In this document: positions 16,170 through 25,426 of the stretch, one piece after another
Layout: every line of letters starts with the position of its first letter
Position numbering within the stretch: position 1 is the first letter of the stretch
NCBI GenBank assembly: GCA_018713145.1
Contig: DVFP01000030.1
Coordinates: 1 to 58,078, forward strand
Source of the DNA: Candidatus Scybalocola faecavium
Lineage (GTDB): Bacteria; Bacillota; Clostridia; Lachnospirales; Lachnospiraceae
Direction of reading: 5' to 3'
DNA: 58,078 bases
The notes under the pieces: model-generated
Told to the model about the DNA's origin: nothing
The model's database searches: none
The model's input: the letters and a program-made list of their open reading frames with translations, nothing else
Program-made: the position numbers and the translations under genes

Positions 16170-16439
16170 CGGAAATACCTGGGGTTTCCGATACAACAAA
16201 AAATCACCAAAGACTATGATAACGATGAAATTGAGAAGATTTTTTTGGCAGAGTGCGACCAACGACAGCGGCTGATCTGTCCCGCAGAGCCTACATGGGA
16301 GCAGAGACTGCAAAAATGGCTGAAAAAGGAAATTTACCGGGAACATCACGGCAGGATGGATAATCCGTTGCACCATCCTCTGTGTTCAGTTCCTTCCGCA
16401 CAAAACCATTATGGACATATGCCAAAGCGGCAAGTATAA
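16170..16439 (+). pseudogene. Unrecognised ORF remnant without start
   Basis: A 90-codon open frame reads KYLGFPIQQKITKDYDNDEI and on through CDQRQRLICPAEPTWEQRL to a stop at 16437-16439. The composition is protein-like (acidic and basic helices, few rare stops), but no start codon with a binding site precedes it. A TTG at 16245 is the only candidate. I do not recognise a family. It may be the 3' part of a lost gene. Confidence 0.3.
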
Positions 16440-16487
16440 TAAAAGATGGCAAAATGACATAAAAGGATAAAGATGTGAGAGGATAAA

Positions 16488-16994
16488 ATGAAAGTAAAAA
16501 ATTTTATTTTAAATCCCCCGGCTATGTTTGTCATCGGACTGCTGACCGGCTTTGTGGTAAAGGAAATGGACATTCATTTTTACGCTCAAAGGTTTGGCAT
16601 ATCTTTAAGCGATATATTTTCCACTGTTGGGGTATGGATCGTTATTGGTGTGGCTATTAGTTTGTACAGCAAAAACACAAAATTTGCCATGGCCAATATA
16701 TTTACCTTTTGTATTGGCATGCTGATCACTTATTATATTACGGCAAGGCTGACCCATTCTGTGTATGGCTGGACTTACATTAAAGGCTGGACGCTTTTTG
16801 CCTGTGTGTCTCCGGTCATGGCCTGGCTGGTGATCCAGGCTAAAAAGCGGGGAATTGTGCCTGTATTGATCCGGATCGGGATTTTTGCAGGATATATTTT
16901 TATGAACATCCTTCTTGGAGGATTTATCAAGGTTTATGACCTTGTATTTTTCATGATATTGATTTATCTGCTGTTTATCAAAAAAATGTCTTGA
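16488..16994 (+). CDS. Multi-helix membrane protein, possibly DUF6518-like
   Basis: The 168-residue protein starts at ATG 16488 behind GTGAGAGGA. Five hydrophobic segments are visible, at about residues 12-26, 44-60, 67-86, 103-117 and 125-163 (the last one long enough for two passes). Short basic loops lie between them. It resembles small clostridial integral membrane proteins annotated as DUF6518, but I am not certain. The next promoter begins inside its last codon, so it is transcribed separately from dnaJ. Confidence 0.6.
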   Translation: MKVKNFILNPPAMFVIGLLTGFVVKEMDIHFYAQRFGISLSDIFSTVGVWIVIGVAISLYSKNTKFAMANIFTFCIGMLITYYITARLTHSVYGWTYIKGWTLFACVSPVMAWLVIQAKKRGIVPVLIRIGIFAGYIFMNILLGGFIKVYDLVFFMILIYLLFIKKMS

Positions 16995-17019
16995 CATCCT
17001 CATTCAATAGTGTTATAGT
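16991..17019 (+). promoter_or_regulatory. Promoter of the dnaJ-like gene
   Basis: TTGACA (16991-16996) and TATAGT (17014-17019) have a 17-base spacer. The -35 overlaps the last codon of the upstream membrane-protein gene. No CIRCE-type inverted repeat is seen downstream. Confidence 0.75.
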
Positions 17020-17104
17020 ACAAATAGAACAGATATAACATTTTGAATCTAAAGGTCTGCCCTTATCAACGAGGGTATTAAATCTATTGTTGAGGGTGAT
17101 TATC

Positions 17105-18109
17105 ATGGGAAATAAGAGAGATTATTATGAAGTTTTAGGTGTAAGCAAAACGGCAGATGAAGCTGCCATTAAAAAAGCATATAGAAAACTGGCCAAAAAA
17201 TACCATCCTGATACAAATGCAGGGAATCCCGATGCAGAGCAGAAGTTTAAGGAGATTACAGAAGCATATTCTATTTTAAGTGATCCGGAAAAACGTAAGC
17301 TTTACGATCAGTTCGGACATGCGGCCTTTGACGGCAGCGGCCCGGATCCTTCCGCTTCCGGCGGATACAGCAGCGGCCCCGGCGGCTATCAGTCCTGGCA
17401 TTTTGAAGGTGGAGATATGGATGACATCTTTGGCGATATTTTTGGAGATTTCTTCCACAATCAAAACGGTTCCGGACAAAAGAGCAGAAGCTTCCATTTT
17501 AACTCAGGCAGCGGCTTTGGCGGACAGGATTTTGGCGGCTTTAGGGGCGGGAACTTCCGCGGCAGGGGCCAGGATATGAATGCTGAGATTAATGTCAGCT
17601 TTGACGATGCAGCCTTTGGCTGTGATAAGGTGATCCGGCTTCAGGATGAGCGGGGCGGCGTGCAGTCCCTTCAGATCCACATTCCGGCGGGCATCGATGA
17701 TGGTAAGAGTATCCGCTTAAGAGGCAAGGGCGGCCCGGGAATGAACGGCGGTGAAGCCGGCGATCTTTTGATCAAGGTCCATATTGATCCGCGGCCAGGA
17801 TTTGAACGGAAAGGCATGGACGTATATTCTACCGTTCAGATTCCATTTACGACGGCTGTATTTGGAGGCGAAGTGATCGTGCCGACCTTAAAAGGGCAGG
17901 TGCGGTGTAACGTTAAGGCCGGTACTCAGTCCGGTTCAAAGATACGTTTAAGAGGCAAGGGTATTGTGTCCATGAGTAATCCGTCTCAGTATGGTGACCA
18001 GTATGTGACTGTACAGATTCAGGTACCCAGAAACTTAAGTCCGGAGGCTCAGCAGAAGTTGAAAGAATTTGAGGATGCCTGCAAAAGATCCGGATTTTCA
18101 GCAGCATAA
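17105..18109 (+). CDS. DnaJ/CbpA-type J-domain co-chaperone
   Basis: The 334-residue protein starts at ATG 17105 after GAGGGTGAT. The J domain occupies residues 5-70 with the Hsp70-stimulating HPD at 34-36. A Gly/Phe/Ser-rich linker covers about 75-165, including many FGG repeats. The C-terminal substrate-binding beta domains follow (about 168-330). The four CxxCxGxG zinc repeats of classical DnaJ are missing, so it is of the CbpA (type II) class. It should deliver unfolded proteins to DnaK in the cytoplasm. It stands alone, not with grpE or dnaK. Confidence 0.9.
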   Translation: MGNKRDYYEVLGVSKTADEAAIKKAYRKLAKKYHPDTNAGNPDAEQKFKEITEAYSILSDPEKRKLYDQFGHAAFDGSGPDPSASGGYSSGPGGYQSWHFEGGDMDDIFGDIFGDFFHNQNGSGQKSRSFHFNSGSGFGGQDFGGFRGGNFRGRGQDMNAEINVSFDDAAFGCDKVIRLQDERGGVQSLQIHIPAGIDDGKSIRLRGKGGPGMNGGEAGDLLIKVHIDPRPGFERKGMDVYSTVQIPFTTAVFGGEVIVPTLKGQVRCNVKAGTQSGSKIRLRGKGIVSMSNPSQYGDQYVTVQIQVPRNLSPEAQQKLKEFEDACKRSGFSAA

Positions 18110-18174
18110 ATCTGAGTGATCAGTCATAAAAATTCAATGACTAAAAAACAAAATCCTGATAAAATGCAAAAAAC

Positions 18175-18222
18175 GCTTCCCTGGGAACGCTTTGACGGGC
18201 GGGCTCCAGGGAGGCATTTTTA
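18175..18222. terminator. Terminator between dnaJ and the convergent ArsR gene
   Basis: GCTTCCCTGG (18175-18184) pairs with CCAGGGAGGC (18206-18215) with one wobble, followed by ATTTTTATT. It serves the plus-strand dnaJ gene and lies just after the stop of the minus-strand regulator. Confidence 0.7.
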
Positions 18223-18225
18223 TTG

Positions 18226-19365
18226 TTACAGGAGCAGATTTTCTATAGCCCTGAGGATTTTTTTTACTTCATCCTTATTTACACTGTAGTAGATTCGGTT
18301 TTCCACCCTCTGGATAGATACAAGACTGTTTTGGATCAGAGCGCTCATGTGGTAGGAAATGGTTGCTGTGGTAAGGTTCATCTGGCGGGAAAGCTGGGCG
18401 CCATAGGCCGGATGATCCTTTATGGAGCGGAGAATATCCAACTTGCTTTTATCACTTAAAAGTTTACAAAATGCAAGACATGATTCAAGCTGTCTATTCT
18501 CGCTGTTTAGCCCCTCACTATCCAGATAAATATCATTTCCGAAAATAATACCGATTCCATAGTAATCATAAGGAATGGGGCGAGTGTCATCTGTAATGGA
18601 AAAGCTGATCCGGTTCATATTGATCATGGAAGGCGCCAGTAAAATGTCCCGCTGATGATCTGAGCGCAGATCAATATGGAAAATCTGTGAAATGTCCCCG
18701 ATCACATCTCTTATACGGCACTGTTCTTCCCAGTATTGATGAAAATCGTCAATAACAGGCTGCCATAAAGTCTGAGTCTTTTTCAAAACCTTTTCTGCCT
18801 TTTTCATAAGATCCACTACCGGTCCAAGGTGTTCCTCCCAGGAAATAAAGGATGAGAAAATTTCCCATTTATCTTCCGGGGCTAAAGGGGACTGCTCCAG
18901 CCAATTGTTGATCCGCTTCAAAGTTATGGGTTCCTCGGAAATATTTTCGCTCTCATCACTGGTAAAATTTTCAAAGGAAGTGCCTATAAAGCGTTCATTC
19001 CGTTCCTGAGAACTTTGGCTGCGGACATAACTTTCCAGCGTATCCGCTGTTTCATTCCAATCCCATATCTGAAATTGCAGGATTACATCTGCCAGACAAA
19101 GGTTGCTGCCCGGATAATATGTAAAATATTTTCGGATCAGCTCCATGTCCTTTTTTAAGGCCTTCCGGCCTTCTTTAATGATTTTGTCCACGACATCAAA
19201 GCGGTGGAGCAATGACTGGATCCCCTCACCAGGAGAGGATTTTTTTTGAAAGTTTTCCCTGCTCCGTAAAAAGCCTTCCGGGTATCCGTCAGGTTCTGTC
19301 ATACAAAGGAGCAGTTCCCGCTCCTCGCTAACATAATTAATATGATTTCCTACTAAGATCTTCAT
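18226..19365 (-). CDS. ArsR-family regulator with a large N-terminal domain
   Basis: The 379-residue protein starts behind GAAGGTGA. Its C-terminal 80 residues form an ArsR-like winged helix (KLLSDKSKLDILRSIKDHPA with LTTATISYHMSALIQ as recognition helix). The first 290 residues are an effector or dimerisation domain like that of DUF5937-type regulators and lack cysteine metal sites. It lies 148 bases after the MFS gene on the same strand. Two palindromes upstream of the MFS gene (20891-20970) are probable operators, so it likely represses or senses for that exporter. Confidence 0.75.
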   Translation of the reverse strand: MKILVGNHINYVSEERELLLCMTEPDGYPEGFLRSRENFQKKSSPGEGIQSLLHRFDVVDKIIKEGRKALKKDMELIRKYFTYYPGSNLCLADVILQFQIWDWNETADTLESYVRSQSSQERNERFIGTSFENFTSDESENISEEPITLKRINNWLEQSPLAPEDKWEIFSSFISWEEHLGPVVDLMKKAEKVLKKTQTLWQPVIDDFHQYWEEQCRIRDVIGDISQIFHIDLRSDHQRDILLAPSMINMNRISFSITDDTRPIPYDYYGIGIIFGNDIYLDSEGLNSENRQLESCLAFCKLLSDKSKLDILRSIKDHPAYGAQLSRQMNLTTATISYHMSALIQNSLVSIQRVENRIYYSVNKDEVKKILRAIENLLL

Positions 19366-19513
19366 TTTGGTTCACCTTCTATTAATGACGGCTGCCCGCC
19401 GCCAGGATTACCTTTATCCTATCATAAAATTCCGCTCAGGCATATGACTTTTTTTACTTAAGGATCAGTTTTCCCGGACATTACCGGGCAGTCCGTGGAG
19501 AAGGATTAGAGAT

Positions 19514-20848
19514 TCAGCAGGAAGAGCTGTTATCAAAATTTACTTTTTTTATGCCAATGATAATAAAAAACAATACGCCCAGGAGAGCTCCTGCCAGTAG
19601 AATGATCTCTGAAGGGATCCAGGCGGCTAAAAAGCCTATAATAAATGACAAAACAGGCATAGCTGCTGTGGATGAGGAATTTAAAATGCCGCTGACCCGG
19701 GTCAGGTAGTCCTTATCTGTAGACTGGACAAAAAGGACGCTGAAGCAGGAGGAAAACAGGGCCAGCCCAAATCCCATTAAAAAAGCAATCACCCCCATAC
19801 CAATATAGGCAGCGGCTGCGGTGGTAAACAGCCGTCCGGAAGCGAGAAATGCATAGTTAATAAAAAGGATCAGTCCTCCGGAAATAAGGATTGTCCTGGG
19901 CTTGGCCTTTTGGCCAATATAAGGATAGACGATTCCTCCAACAAGAGTTCCGCTGGTAAGCAGTGTATTAAATACACTTAAAAGCCCGGCGCCTTGCCCC
20001 CATGCTCCGGTAATGATCGGGGTAATAAGGGCATTAATGGGAACAAGCATGGCGTTAGCAACGATCCCCAGGAGACAGAACTTGATGATTAACGGATGGG
20101 CCTTCATGTAAGCAAGGCCCTCCTTCATGGAGCGTTTGTAGTCGGTCCACCAGGCTTTTAAAGGGCTAGGATGGGCAACTTTACTGCAATCTTCCGGAAG
20201 ATCCGCAGGCTGAGGCGATTTTTCACAGCCTTCAGCAGTTTGATCCAATGGCCGGATAAAAAAGATGATCCCGGCGGAAATAAAATAAGAAAGCATATCA
20301 ATACCCACAGCGGCAGGAATACCAAAGACGGCCAGGATAACGCCGGACAAGCCGGTGCCGATCAGCTCCATAATGGTGGAAATGGTTCGGTTTAAGGCGC
20401 TGCCAAAGCTGTAGTAGTCCAGGTTAATGATCTGAGGGAGAATACCTGTTCCGGCAGGGATGCGGAAGGCTTCGGCACTGGAGATGGACAGGGTCAGTAC
20501 CACAAGAAGCCATGGAGTCAGCAGATCAAAAATGTAGGCGCCAGCCAGGATCATGACTAAAAATCCCCGGATCAGATCCGTAATGGCCATGACCTTTTTC
20601 TTATCGATCTTTTCAACCCACACAGCGGCCAACGGCTGGATCACTACCGTGGGAACCTGATTTAAACCAAAGATCACAGCGGACCAGGAAGCGCTTCCGG
20701 TAAGGGCGTAGGTCAGCCATGTAAAAGTAATAGAATCTACAGCGTCCCCAAGCCGGTTTACTGCATTGGCAACCAGAAGCTTCATATATTCTTTTTGGGT
20801 CAGCACATCTCTGTATCCGATTTTGGAAGCATTTTCAGAAGAATTCAT
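19514..20848 (-). CDS. MFS transporter (drug efflux type)
   Basis: The 444-residue protein starts behind GAGGTGA. About twelve hydrophobic helices are visible, split by a hydrophilic central loop near residues 205-235. The first segment RLGDAVDSITFTWLTYALTG resembles the MFS_3/enterobactin-exporter-like group (PF05977-type). It should be a proton-driven exporter in the cytoplasmic membrane. A likely promoter and two ArsR-type operators lie just upstream. The ArsR-like gene downstream is the probable regulator. Confidence 0.85.
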   Translation of the reverse strand: MNSSENASKIGYRDVLTQKEYMKLLVANAVNRLGDAVDSITFTWLTYALTGSASWSAVIFGLNQVPTVVIQPLAAVWVEKIDKKKVMAITDLIRGFLVMILAGAYIFDLLTPWLLVVLTLSISSAEAFRIPAGTGILPQIINLDYYSFGSALNRTISTIMELIGTGLSGVILAVFGIPAAVGIDMLSYFISAGIIFFIRPLDQTAEGCEKSPQPADLPEDCSKVAHPSPLKAWWTDYKRSMKEGLAYMKAHPLIIKFCLLGIVANAMLVPINALITPIITGAWGQGAGLLSVFNTLLTSGTLVGGIVYPYIGQKAKPRTILISGGLILFINYAFLASGRLFTTAAAAYIGMGVIAFLMGFGLALFSSCFSVLFVQSTDKDYLTRVSGILNSSSTAAMPVLSFIIGFLAAWIPSEIILLAGALLGVLFFIIIGIKKVNFDNSSSC

Positions 20849-20890
20849 AAAATCACCTCATCTAATAAGCAAGATCAAAACTTAATTTAA

Positions 20891-20970
20891 TATTAGATAT
20901 ATATCTAATAGTGTTTTATCACATAGGTAGATGTTTGTCAATACATATATTAGATGAAAATCTAATATAT
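20891..20970 (-). promoter_or_regulatory. MFS promoter flanked by two palindromic operators
   Basis: A perfect 20-bp palindrome lies at 20891-20910 (core TTAGAT-ATAT-ATCTAA). A second, with 11-bp arms and a GAAA spacer, lies at 20945-20970 (core TTAGAT-GAAA-ATCTAA). Between them, on the minus strand, TTGACA at 20937-20932 is followed after 17 bases by TAAAAC. The operators therefore sit upstream of the -35 and at the transcription start. The paired TTAGAT-N4-ATCTAA sites fit a dimeric ArsR-family repressor. Confidence 0.75.
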
Positions 20971-21057
20971 AGTAGGACTTGTCAACAAATACTGCTGGGG
21001 TTCCAGGAAAGTGCTCCTGAGTGGGAAAATATCTCAGAAAAATTTTCTCAATATCGC

Positions 21058-21185
21058 TTGAAAAATTGAACAAGTGTGTTATAATAAAACCATAGAAATC
21101 TTGCAAGATATATAATGCATGATTTTGAGAACGAAATATAAAATGTTCAAATTGTCTTTACACTTTAGGTTAAAACAGATATGAT
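21058..21185 (+). promoter_or_regulatory. Two possible promoters of the ptb-buk-vor operon
   Basis: The distal one is TTGAAA (21058-21063), 16 bases, TATAAT (21080-21085). The proximal one is TTTACA (21157-21162), 17 bases, TATGAT (21180-21185). The leader to ptb contains a CCCC-ACAA-GGGG hairpin and a GCCTT/AAGGC hairpin (about 21212-21245), without a T-tract. The distal promoter continues AATAAAACCAT, like the two noncoding-RNA promoters near 32280 and 33169. Confidence 0.6.
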
Positions 21186-21275
21186 GAATGTATAAGACAC
21201 AAAGATGGAGACCCCACAAGGGGATGCCTTCATGCCGTGAAAGGCACGGCACAAAATATGGAAAGGAGAAGTGTT

Positions 21276-22181
21276 ATGGTATTCACAAATTTCGACCAGC
21301 TTATTGAAAAGGTAAAGGGTTATCCGGCGAGAAAGCGGATGGCTGTTGCAGCTGCAGGAGATGAGCATACTCTTCAGGCAGTGATGCACGCAAGAAAAGA
21401 GGGCATTGTAGATCCTCTCCTTGTGGGGGATAAAGCTGAGATCGACCGTATCCTTGGAGAGATGGGAGAAACTGTTGCTCCGGAGCACATTTTTGATTAT
21501 CCGGATGTAAAGGAAGCTGCTGAATATGCAGTCCACCTGGTAAGAGAGGGCGAGGCGGATTTCCTTATGAAAGGCCGTCTGGATACTGCTGTTATTTTAA
21601 AGGCTGTTGTTAATAAAGAGCATGGCCTTGGACAGGGCCGGACTATGTCTCATTTCACCATGTTTGAGATTCCTACATATCATAAGATCCTTGTTCCTGT
21701 AGACGGAGGAATGGTAACTTATCCTACACTGGAGCAGAAAAAAGACATTATTAATAATACAGTAGAAACCCTTATCGCTATGGGTTATGACTGCCCGAAG
21801 GTTGGCGTTCTGGCATGTGTGGAAAAGGTAAATCCAAAGATGCCTGAAACTGTAGAGGCAAATGAATTAAAAGAGATGAACCAGAGAGGCGAGATTAAAA
21901 ACTGTATCGTTGAAGGCCCCATTTCCTATGATTGTGCGGTAGATAAGGAAATCGCTGAATTTAAAGGCTTCCACAGCCCTGTAGCCGGAGATGTGGATGT
22001 ACTTATCGCTCCAAACATTCATGCGGGAAATATTATGGGAAAGATGCTCGTCTGCACATGCAAGGCAAAAATGGCCGGTTTCATTGTAGGCGCTAAGTGC
22101 CCCATCGTTCTTACATCCAGAGGCTCTTCCGCTGAAGAAAAATATTTGTCCATCGTTGTTTCTGCTGCTGCAGCAAAATAA
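21276..22181 (+). CDS. ptb: Phosphate butyryltransferase (acyl-CoA phosphotransacylase)
   Basis: The 301-residue protein starts at ATG 21276 behind GGAAAGGAG. Family features include the N-terminal RMAVAAAGDEHTLQAV, FLMKGRLDT in the middle and the closing VPIVLTSRGSSAEEK-like region. It exchanges CoA for phosphate on butyryl-, isobutyryl- or isovaleryl-CoA. It lies first in an operon with butyrate kinase and a VOR-type oxidoreductase, which points to branched-chain acyl groups derived from valine, leucine and isoleucine as the main substrates. Length is normal for the family. Confidence 0.9.
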   Translation: MVFTNFDQLIEKVKGYPARKRMAVAAAGDEHTLQAVMHARKEGIVDPLLVGDKAEIDRILGEMGETVAPEHIFDYPDVKEAAEYAVHLVREGEADFLMKGRLDTAVILKAVVNKEHGLGQGRTMSHFTMFEIPTYHKILVPVDGGMVTYPTLEQKKDIINNTVETLIAMGYDCPKVGVLACVEKVNPKMPETVEANELKEMNQRGEIKNCIVEGPISYDCAVDKEIAEFKGFHSPVAGDVDVLIAPNIHAGNIMGKMLVCTCKAKMAGFIVGAKCPIVLTSRGSSAEEKYLSIVVSAAAAK

Positions 22182-22198
22182 AAACAGGGAGGTTTATC

Positions 22199-23278
22199 AT
22201 GGAAAAGTTACTGATCATTAATCCTGGCTCCACATCCACAAAGATTGCTGTGTATGATGGGGAAAATCCATTATTTGTGGAAAGTATTCCTCACAGTGCG
22301 GAAGATCTTGCCAAGTTTGACTCGCTTGTGGATCAGTTTGAGTTCCGCAAAGATCTGGTTATTGAAACTATGAAAAATCATGGCGTGTCTGTCGATGATC
22401 TGACAGCTATCGTGGCCAGAGGCGGCCTGCTTCCGCCTATTGAAGCCGGAGCCTATGAGGTTAATGAGGACATGGTATGGCAGCTGCGCTATGCGCCTGC
22501 ACATGAACATGCGTCGAACCTGGGCGCCCTTATCGCTTATGCGATTTCTTCTAAGGAAAATATCCCGGCATATATTTATGATGGTGTAACGGTAGATGAG
22601 ATGCTTCCGATCCTTAAAGTGACCGGACTGCCATTTATCACCCGGAAAGGCATGGGACATAACCTGAATATGCGTGCCGCTGCCATGAAGTACGCTAAAG
22701 AACATGGCAAAGCTTATAAAGATTGTACCCTCATTGTTGTTCATCTTGGCGGCGGTATTTCTGTAAGCCTCCATCATGACGGCAAAGTGGCTGATATTAT
22801 TAATGACGAGGACGGCCCATTTGCTCCGGAGCGTGCCGGAAGCCTGCCTTTATTCCAGGTGATCGACATGATGTGCAGCGGTAAATATGACCATAAATCA
22901 GCTATGAAGCTTGTTAAGTCTCAGGGCGGTCTTGTGGCTCATCTGGGAACAAATGATACAAGAGATGTTCAGCGTATGATCGATGAAGGGGATGAGCATG
23001 CCAAGTTTATTTACGAGGCTATGGCTATGAATGTAGCCAGAAATATTGCAAAGGAAGCCCCTGTGGTCAACGGCAAGGTGGAAGCCATTGTGCTTACCGG
23101 CGGTATTGCTTATTCTGAGCTTTTCACAAGCATGGTTAAAGAACGGGTCGAGTTTATTGCCCCGGTAGTGATCTATCCTGGTGAAAATGAGATGGAATCT
23201 CTGGCTCTTGGCGGCTTAAGAGTGCTTAGAGGCGAGGAAAAAGCCAAAACATTTGTTAAAGTAGTTAAAGAACAGTAA
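22199..23278 (+). CDS. buk: Butyrate kinase / branched-chain fatty acid kinase
   Basis: The 359-residue protein begins 17 bases after ptb, behind GGGAGG. The ASKHA phosphate-binding motif LIINPGSTSTKIAVYDG is at the N-terminus, and IVVHLGGGISVS near residues 178-190 is the second nucleotide-binding loop. Length is normal for the family. It converts acyl phosphate and ADP to free acid and ATP, giving substrate-level phosphorylation. With ptb and the oxidoreductase downstream it completes a route from 2-oxoacids to short branched-chain acids. Confidence 0.93.
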   Translation: MEKLLIINPGSTSTKIAVYDGENPLFVESIPHSAEDLAKFDSLVDQFEFRKDLVIETMKNHGVSVDDLTAIVARGGLLPPIEAGAYEVNEDMVWQLRYAPAHEHASNLGALIAYAISSKENIPAYIYDGVTVDEMLPILKVTGLPFITRKGMGHNLNMRAAAMKYAKEHGKAYKDCTLIVVHLGGGISVSLHHDGKVADIINDEDGPFAPERAGSLPLFQVIDMMCSGKYDHKSAMKLVKSQGGLVAHLGTNDTRDVQRMIDEGDEHAKFIYEAMAMNVARNIAKEAPVVNGKVEAIVLTGGIAYSELFTSMVKERVEFIAPVVIYPGENEMESLALGGLRVLRGEEKAKTFVKVVKEQ

Positions 23279-23359
23279 AGTCCGATCACCGGCAGCATCC
23301 GGGATTTATAAAGGCGTTTAGGCGCCTGACGGATAAGCATTAAAAAGGATAAATGATAT

Positions 23360-24085
23360 ATGAGCGAATTCATTAAAGATTTCATCGGCAAAAAAACAAA
23401 TTTTGTCTTTATCGGGGAAGCCGGCAGCGGCAAAAGCGAGATTGCCATTAATTTTGCCAGATATTTAAAAGAACTGGGAGACAAGCCGGTACATTTCTTT
23501 GATATGGATATGACAAAGCCGCTGTTTCGCTCAAGAGATGTGATCGCGGACATCGAAGCTTTAGGGATCGAGTTCCATCATGAAGAGCAGTTTTATGATG
23601 CGCCGGTCCAGGTAGGCGGTGTAAATATCCATTTAAAGGATGATAACTGCTATGTGGTCATGGATGTAGGCGGCGACCATATCGGCGCCAGGGCCATTGG
23701 CGGCTATGCCCCAAAGATCAATAAAGATAACACCATGGTCTATTATGTGCTGAATGCTTTCAGGCCCTGGTCAGGAGATATTGACCATATTGACGGGACA
23801 CTGGGAATGATCCTGGGAACGTCCCATATCCGGCTGGAAAATGTACATATGGTGAATAATCCCAATGCCGGTATCAGCACAACAGCAGAGGAATTTCTTG
23901 AAGGCGCGAGGAAGATGGAAGAAATGGTCTGTCCTTATAAGCCGGTGGATTTTGTCTGCGTAAAAGAAGACCTTTATGAAGAAGTAAAGAGCAAAACGGC
24001 AGTGCCGTTGATCCCTATCCATTTGTATCTGACATATCCCTGGGTGAACCTTCCCGGAGATGAAGATACGCGGATAGGAGAATAA
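23360..24085 (+). CDS. P-loop ATPase of the ptb-buk-vor operon, function unknown
   Basis: The 241-residue protein starts at ATG 23360 behind AAAAGGAT. A Walker A motif GEAGSGKS is at residues 19-26. DMDMTKPLFRSRDV near residues 48-60 and YVVMDVGGDHIGAR near 98-110 look like the acidic switch and Walker B regions of MinD/CobQ/ParA-like ATPases. Its place between buk and the oxidoreductase genes suggests a role in assembling, loading or regulating the enzyme, for instance as a cofactor or cluster chaperone. No direct evidence is visible. Some clostridia have the same gene in this place, as far as I recall. Confidence 0.7.
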   Translation: MSEFIKDFIGKKTNFVFIGEAGSGKSEIAINFARYLKELGDKPVHFFDMDMTKPLFRSRDVIADIEALGIEFHHEEQFYDAPVQVGGVNIHLKDDNCYVVMDVGGDHIGARAIGGYAPKINKDNTMVYYVLNAFRPWSGDIDHIDGTLGMILGTSHIRLENVHMVNNPNAGISTTAEEFLEGARKMEEMVCPYKPVDFVCVKEDLYEEVKSKTAVPLIPIHLYLTYPWVNLPGDEDTRIGE

Positions 24086-24113
24086 ATCAAACCGAGAGGA
24101 GGACATGGTCTAA

Positions 24114-24317
24114 ATGGCAAAGGTAACAGTTAGATCAGAGAGCTGTAAAAGCTGTGGTTATTGTATTAAGTTTTGTCCCAAAGGCGTTCTTGCTGTAGGG
24201 GATAAGGTAAACTCCAAAGGCTATGAGTATGTAGTGCCTGTAAATTTGGAGGCATGTATCGGATGCTGCATGTGTGCGAGAATGTGCCCGGATGCTGCGA
24301 TTGAAGTGTACAAATAA
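24114..24317 (+). CDS. vorD: 2-oxoacid:ferredoxin oxidoreductase delta (ferredoxin) subunit
   Basis: The 67-residue protein begins at ATG 24114 behind GAGAGGAGG. Two 4Fe-4S motifs are visible, CKSCGYCIKFCPKG and CIGCCMCARMCPDA. It carries electrons from the TPP subunit to free ferredoxin. It is the first of four separate subunit genes, the usual arrangement in VOR/KOR enzymes. Confidence 0.9.
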   Translation: MAKVTVRSESCKSCGYCIKFCPKGVLAVGDKVNSKGYEYVVPVNLEACIGCCMCARMCPDAAIEVYK

Positions 24318-24335
24318 GAGGAGGTAAAACAAGAA

Positions 24336-25412
24336 ATGGCAAGAGTATTTATGAAAGGCTGCGAAGCCATTGCTGAAGCTGCGGTCAGAGCAGGCTGCCG
24401 GTTTTTTGCCGGTTATCCCATCACACCGCAAAATGAAATCCCGGAATATTTTTCCAGAAGACTGCCTGAGGTAGGCGGTACATTTGTACAGGGTGAGAGC
24501 GAAGTTGCTTCTGTAAACATGGTTTACGGTGCTGCCAGCGCCGGCACACGTTCTATGACCAGCTCCTCCAGCCCGGGAATCGCATTAAAGAGCGAAGGTA
24601 TTTCCTACTGTGCATCTGCCCGTATTCCTATGGTGTATGCAAACGTATCCCGCGGGGGCCCAGGCGTAGGTTCCATCCAGCCGGCTCAGATGGATTATTT
24701 CCAGGCAACAAAAGCATCCGGAAACGGCGGCTTTGAAATGCTTGTTTTTGCACCTTCCACAGTTCAGGAAGCTGTAGATATGACATATAACGCGTTTGAT
24801 TATGCTGACAGAGACAGAAATCCTGTTCTTATCCTTTGCGATGGCGTTATTGGAACGATGATGGAGCCGGTTGTTCTTCCGGATATGAAGTCAGACGAAG
24901 AAGTGGCTGCCATTAAAGAATCCAAAAAGTCCTGGGCATGTATCGGACACAGCCTGGACGAGCAGCGTTCCTGGATCGAGCCCGGACACTGGAGAACAGA
25001 AGATATGCAGAAAGCCAATGAGGACGCTGCAGCAATGTATGAGCGCTGGGCAAAAGAGGATGTTCAGGTAGAAGAATATATGGTAGACGATGCAGAGGTT
25101 GTGATCGCTGCTTATGGTATTTCTGCCCGTGTGTCCAAGTCTGTTGTAGATATCCTCCGGGCTGAGGGCAAGAAGATCGGTCTGATCCGTCCGATCACCG
25201 TACATCCTTTCCCATACGAATCCTTTGAAAAGCTGGACTACAGCAAAGTCAAAGCAATCCTGGATGTGGAAATGTCTATTCCTGCTCAGTTGATCTATGA
25301 TGTTAAAATGGCTGTTAAGGACCGCTGTCCTATTGAAACCTGCCTGTGCTCCGGCGGTAATGTGATCAAACGCGGCGATGTTCTTGAAGCAGCAAGAAAG
25401 CTTTTTGAATAA
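24336..25412 (+). CDS. vorB: 2-oxoacid:ferredoxin oxidoreductase alpha subunit (VorB type)
   Basis: The 358-residue subunit follows vorD by 18 bases with a GAGGAGG site. The N-terminal pyrimidine-binding domain has AGCRFFAGYPITPQNEIPEY and GESEVASVNMVYGAA, with MTSSSSPGIALKSEG. The C-terminal transketolase-type domain has IGLIRPITVHPFPYE. With beta and gamma it oxidises branched-chain 2-oxoacids to acyl-CoA and CO2. The VOR assignment over KOR rests on the ptb-buk context and on resemblance to VorB proteins, not on a specificity residue. Confidence 0.88.
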   Translation: MARVFMKGCEAIAEAAVRAGCRFFAGYPITPQNEIPEYFSRRLPEVGGTFVQGESEVASVNMVYGAASAGTRSMTSSSSPGIALKSEGISYCASARIPMVYANVSRGGPGVGSIQPAQMDYFQATKASGNGGFEMLVFAPSTVQEAVDMTYNAFDYADRDRNPVLILCDGVIGTMMEPVVLPDMKSDEEVAAIKESKKSWACIGHSLDEQRSWIEPGHWRTEDMQKANEDAAAMYERWAKEDVQVEEYMVDDAEVVIAAYGISARVSKSVVDILRAEGKKIGLIRPITVHPFPYESFEKLDYSKVKAILDVEMSIPAQLIYDVKMAVKDRCPIETCLCSGGNVIKRGDVLEAARKLFE

Positions 25413-25426
25413 GGAGGATGCGTCAG

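Noticed and set aside
22271..22777. 168-codon minus-strand ORF inside butyrate kinase
   Set aside because: It is a shadow ORF of a clearly identified gene, without ribosome binding site.
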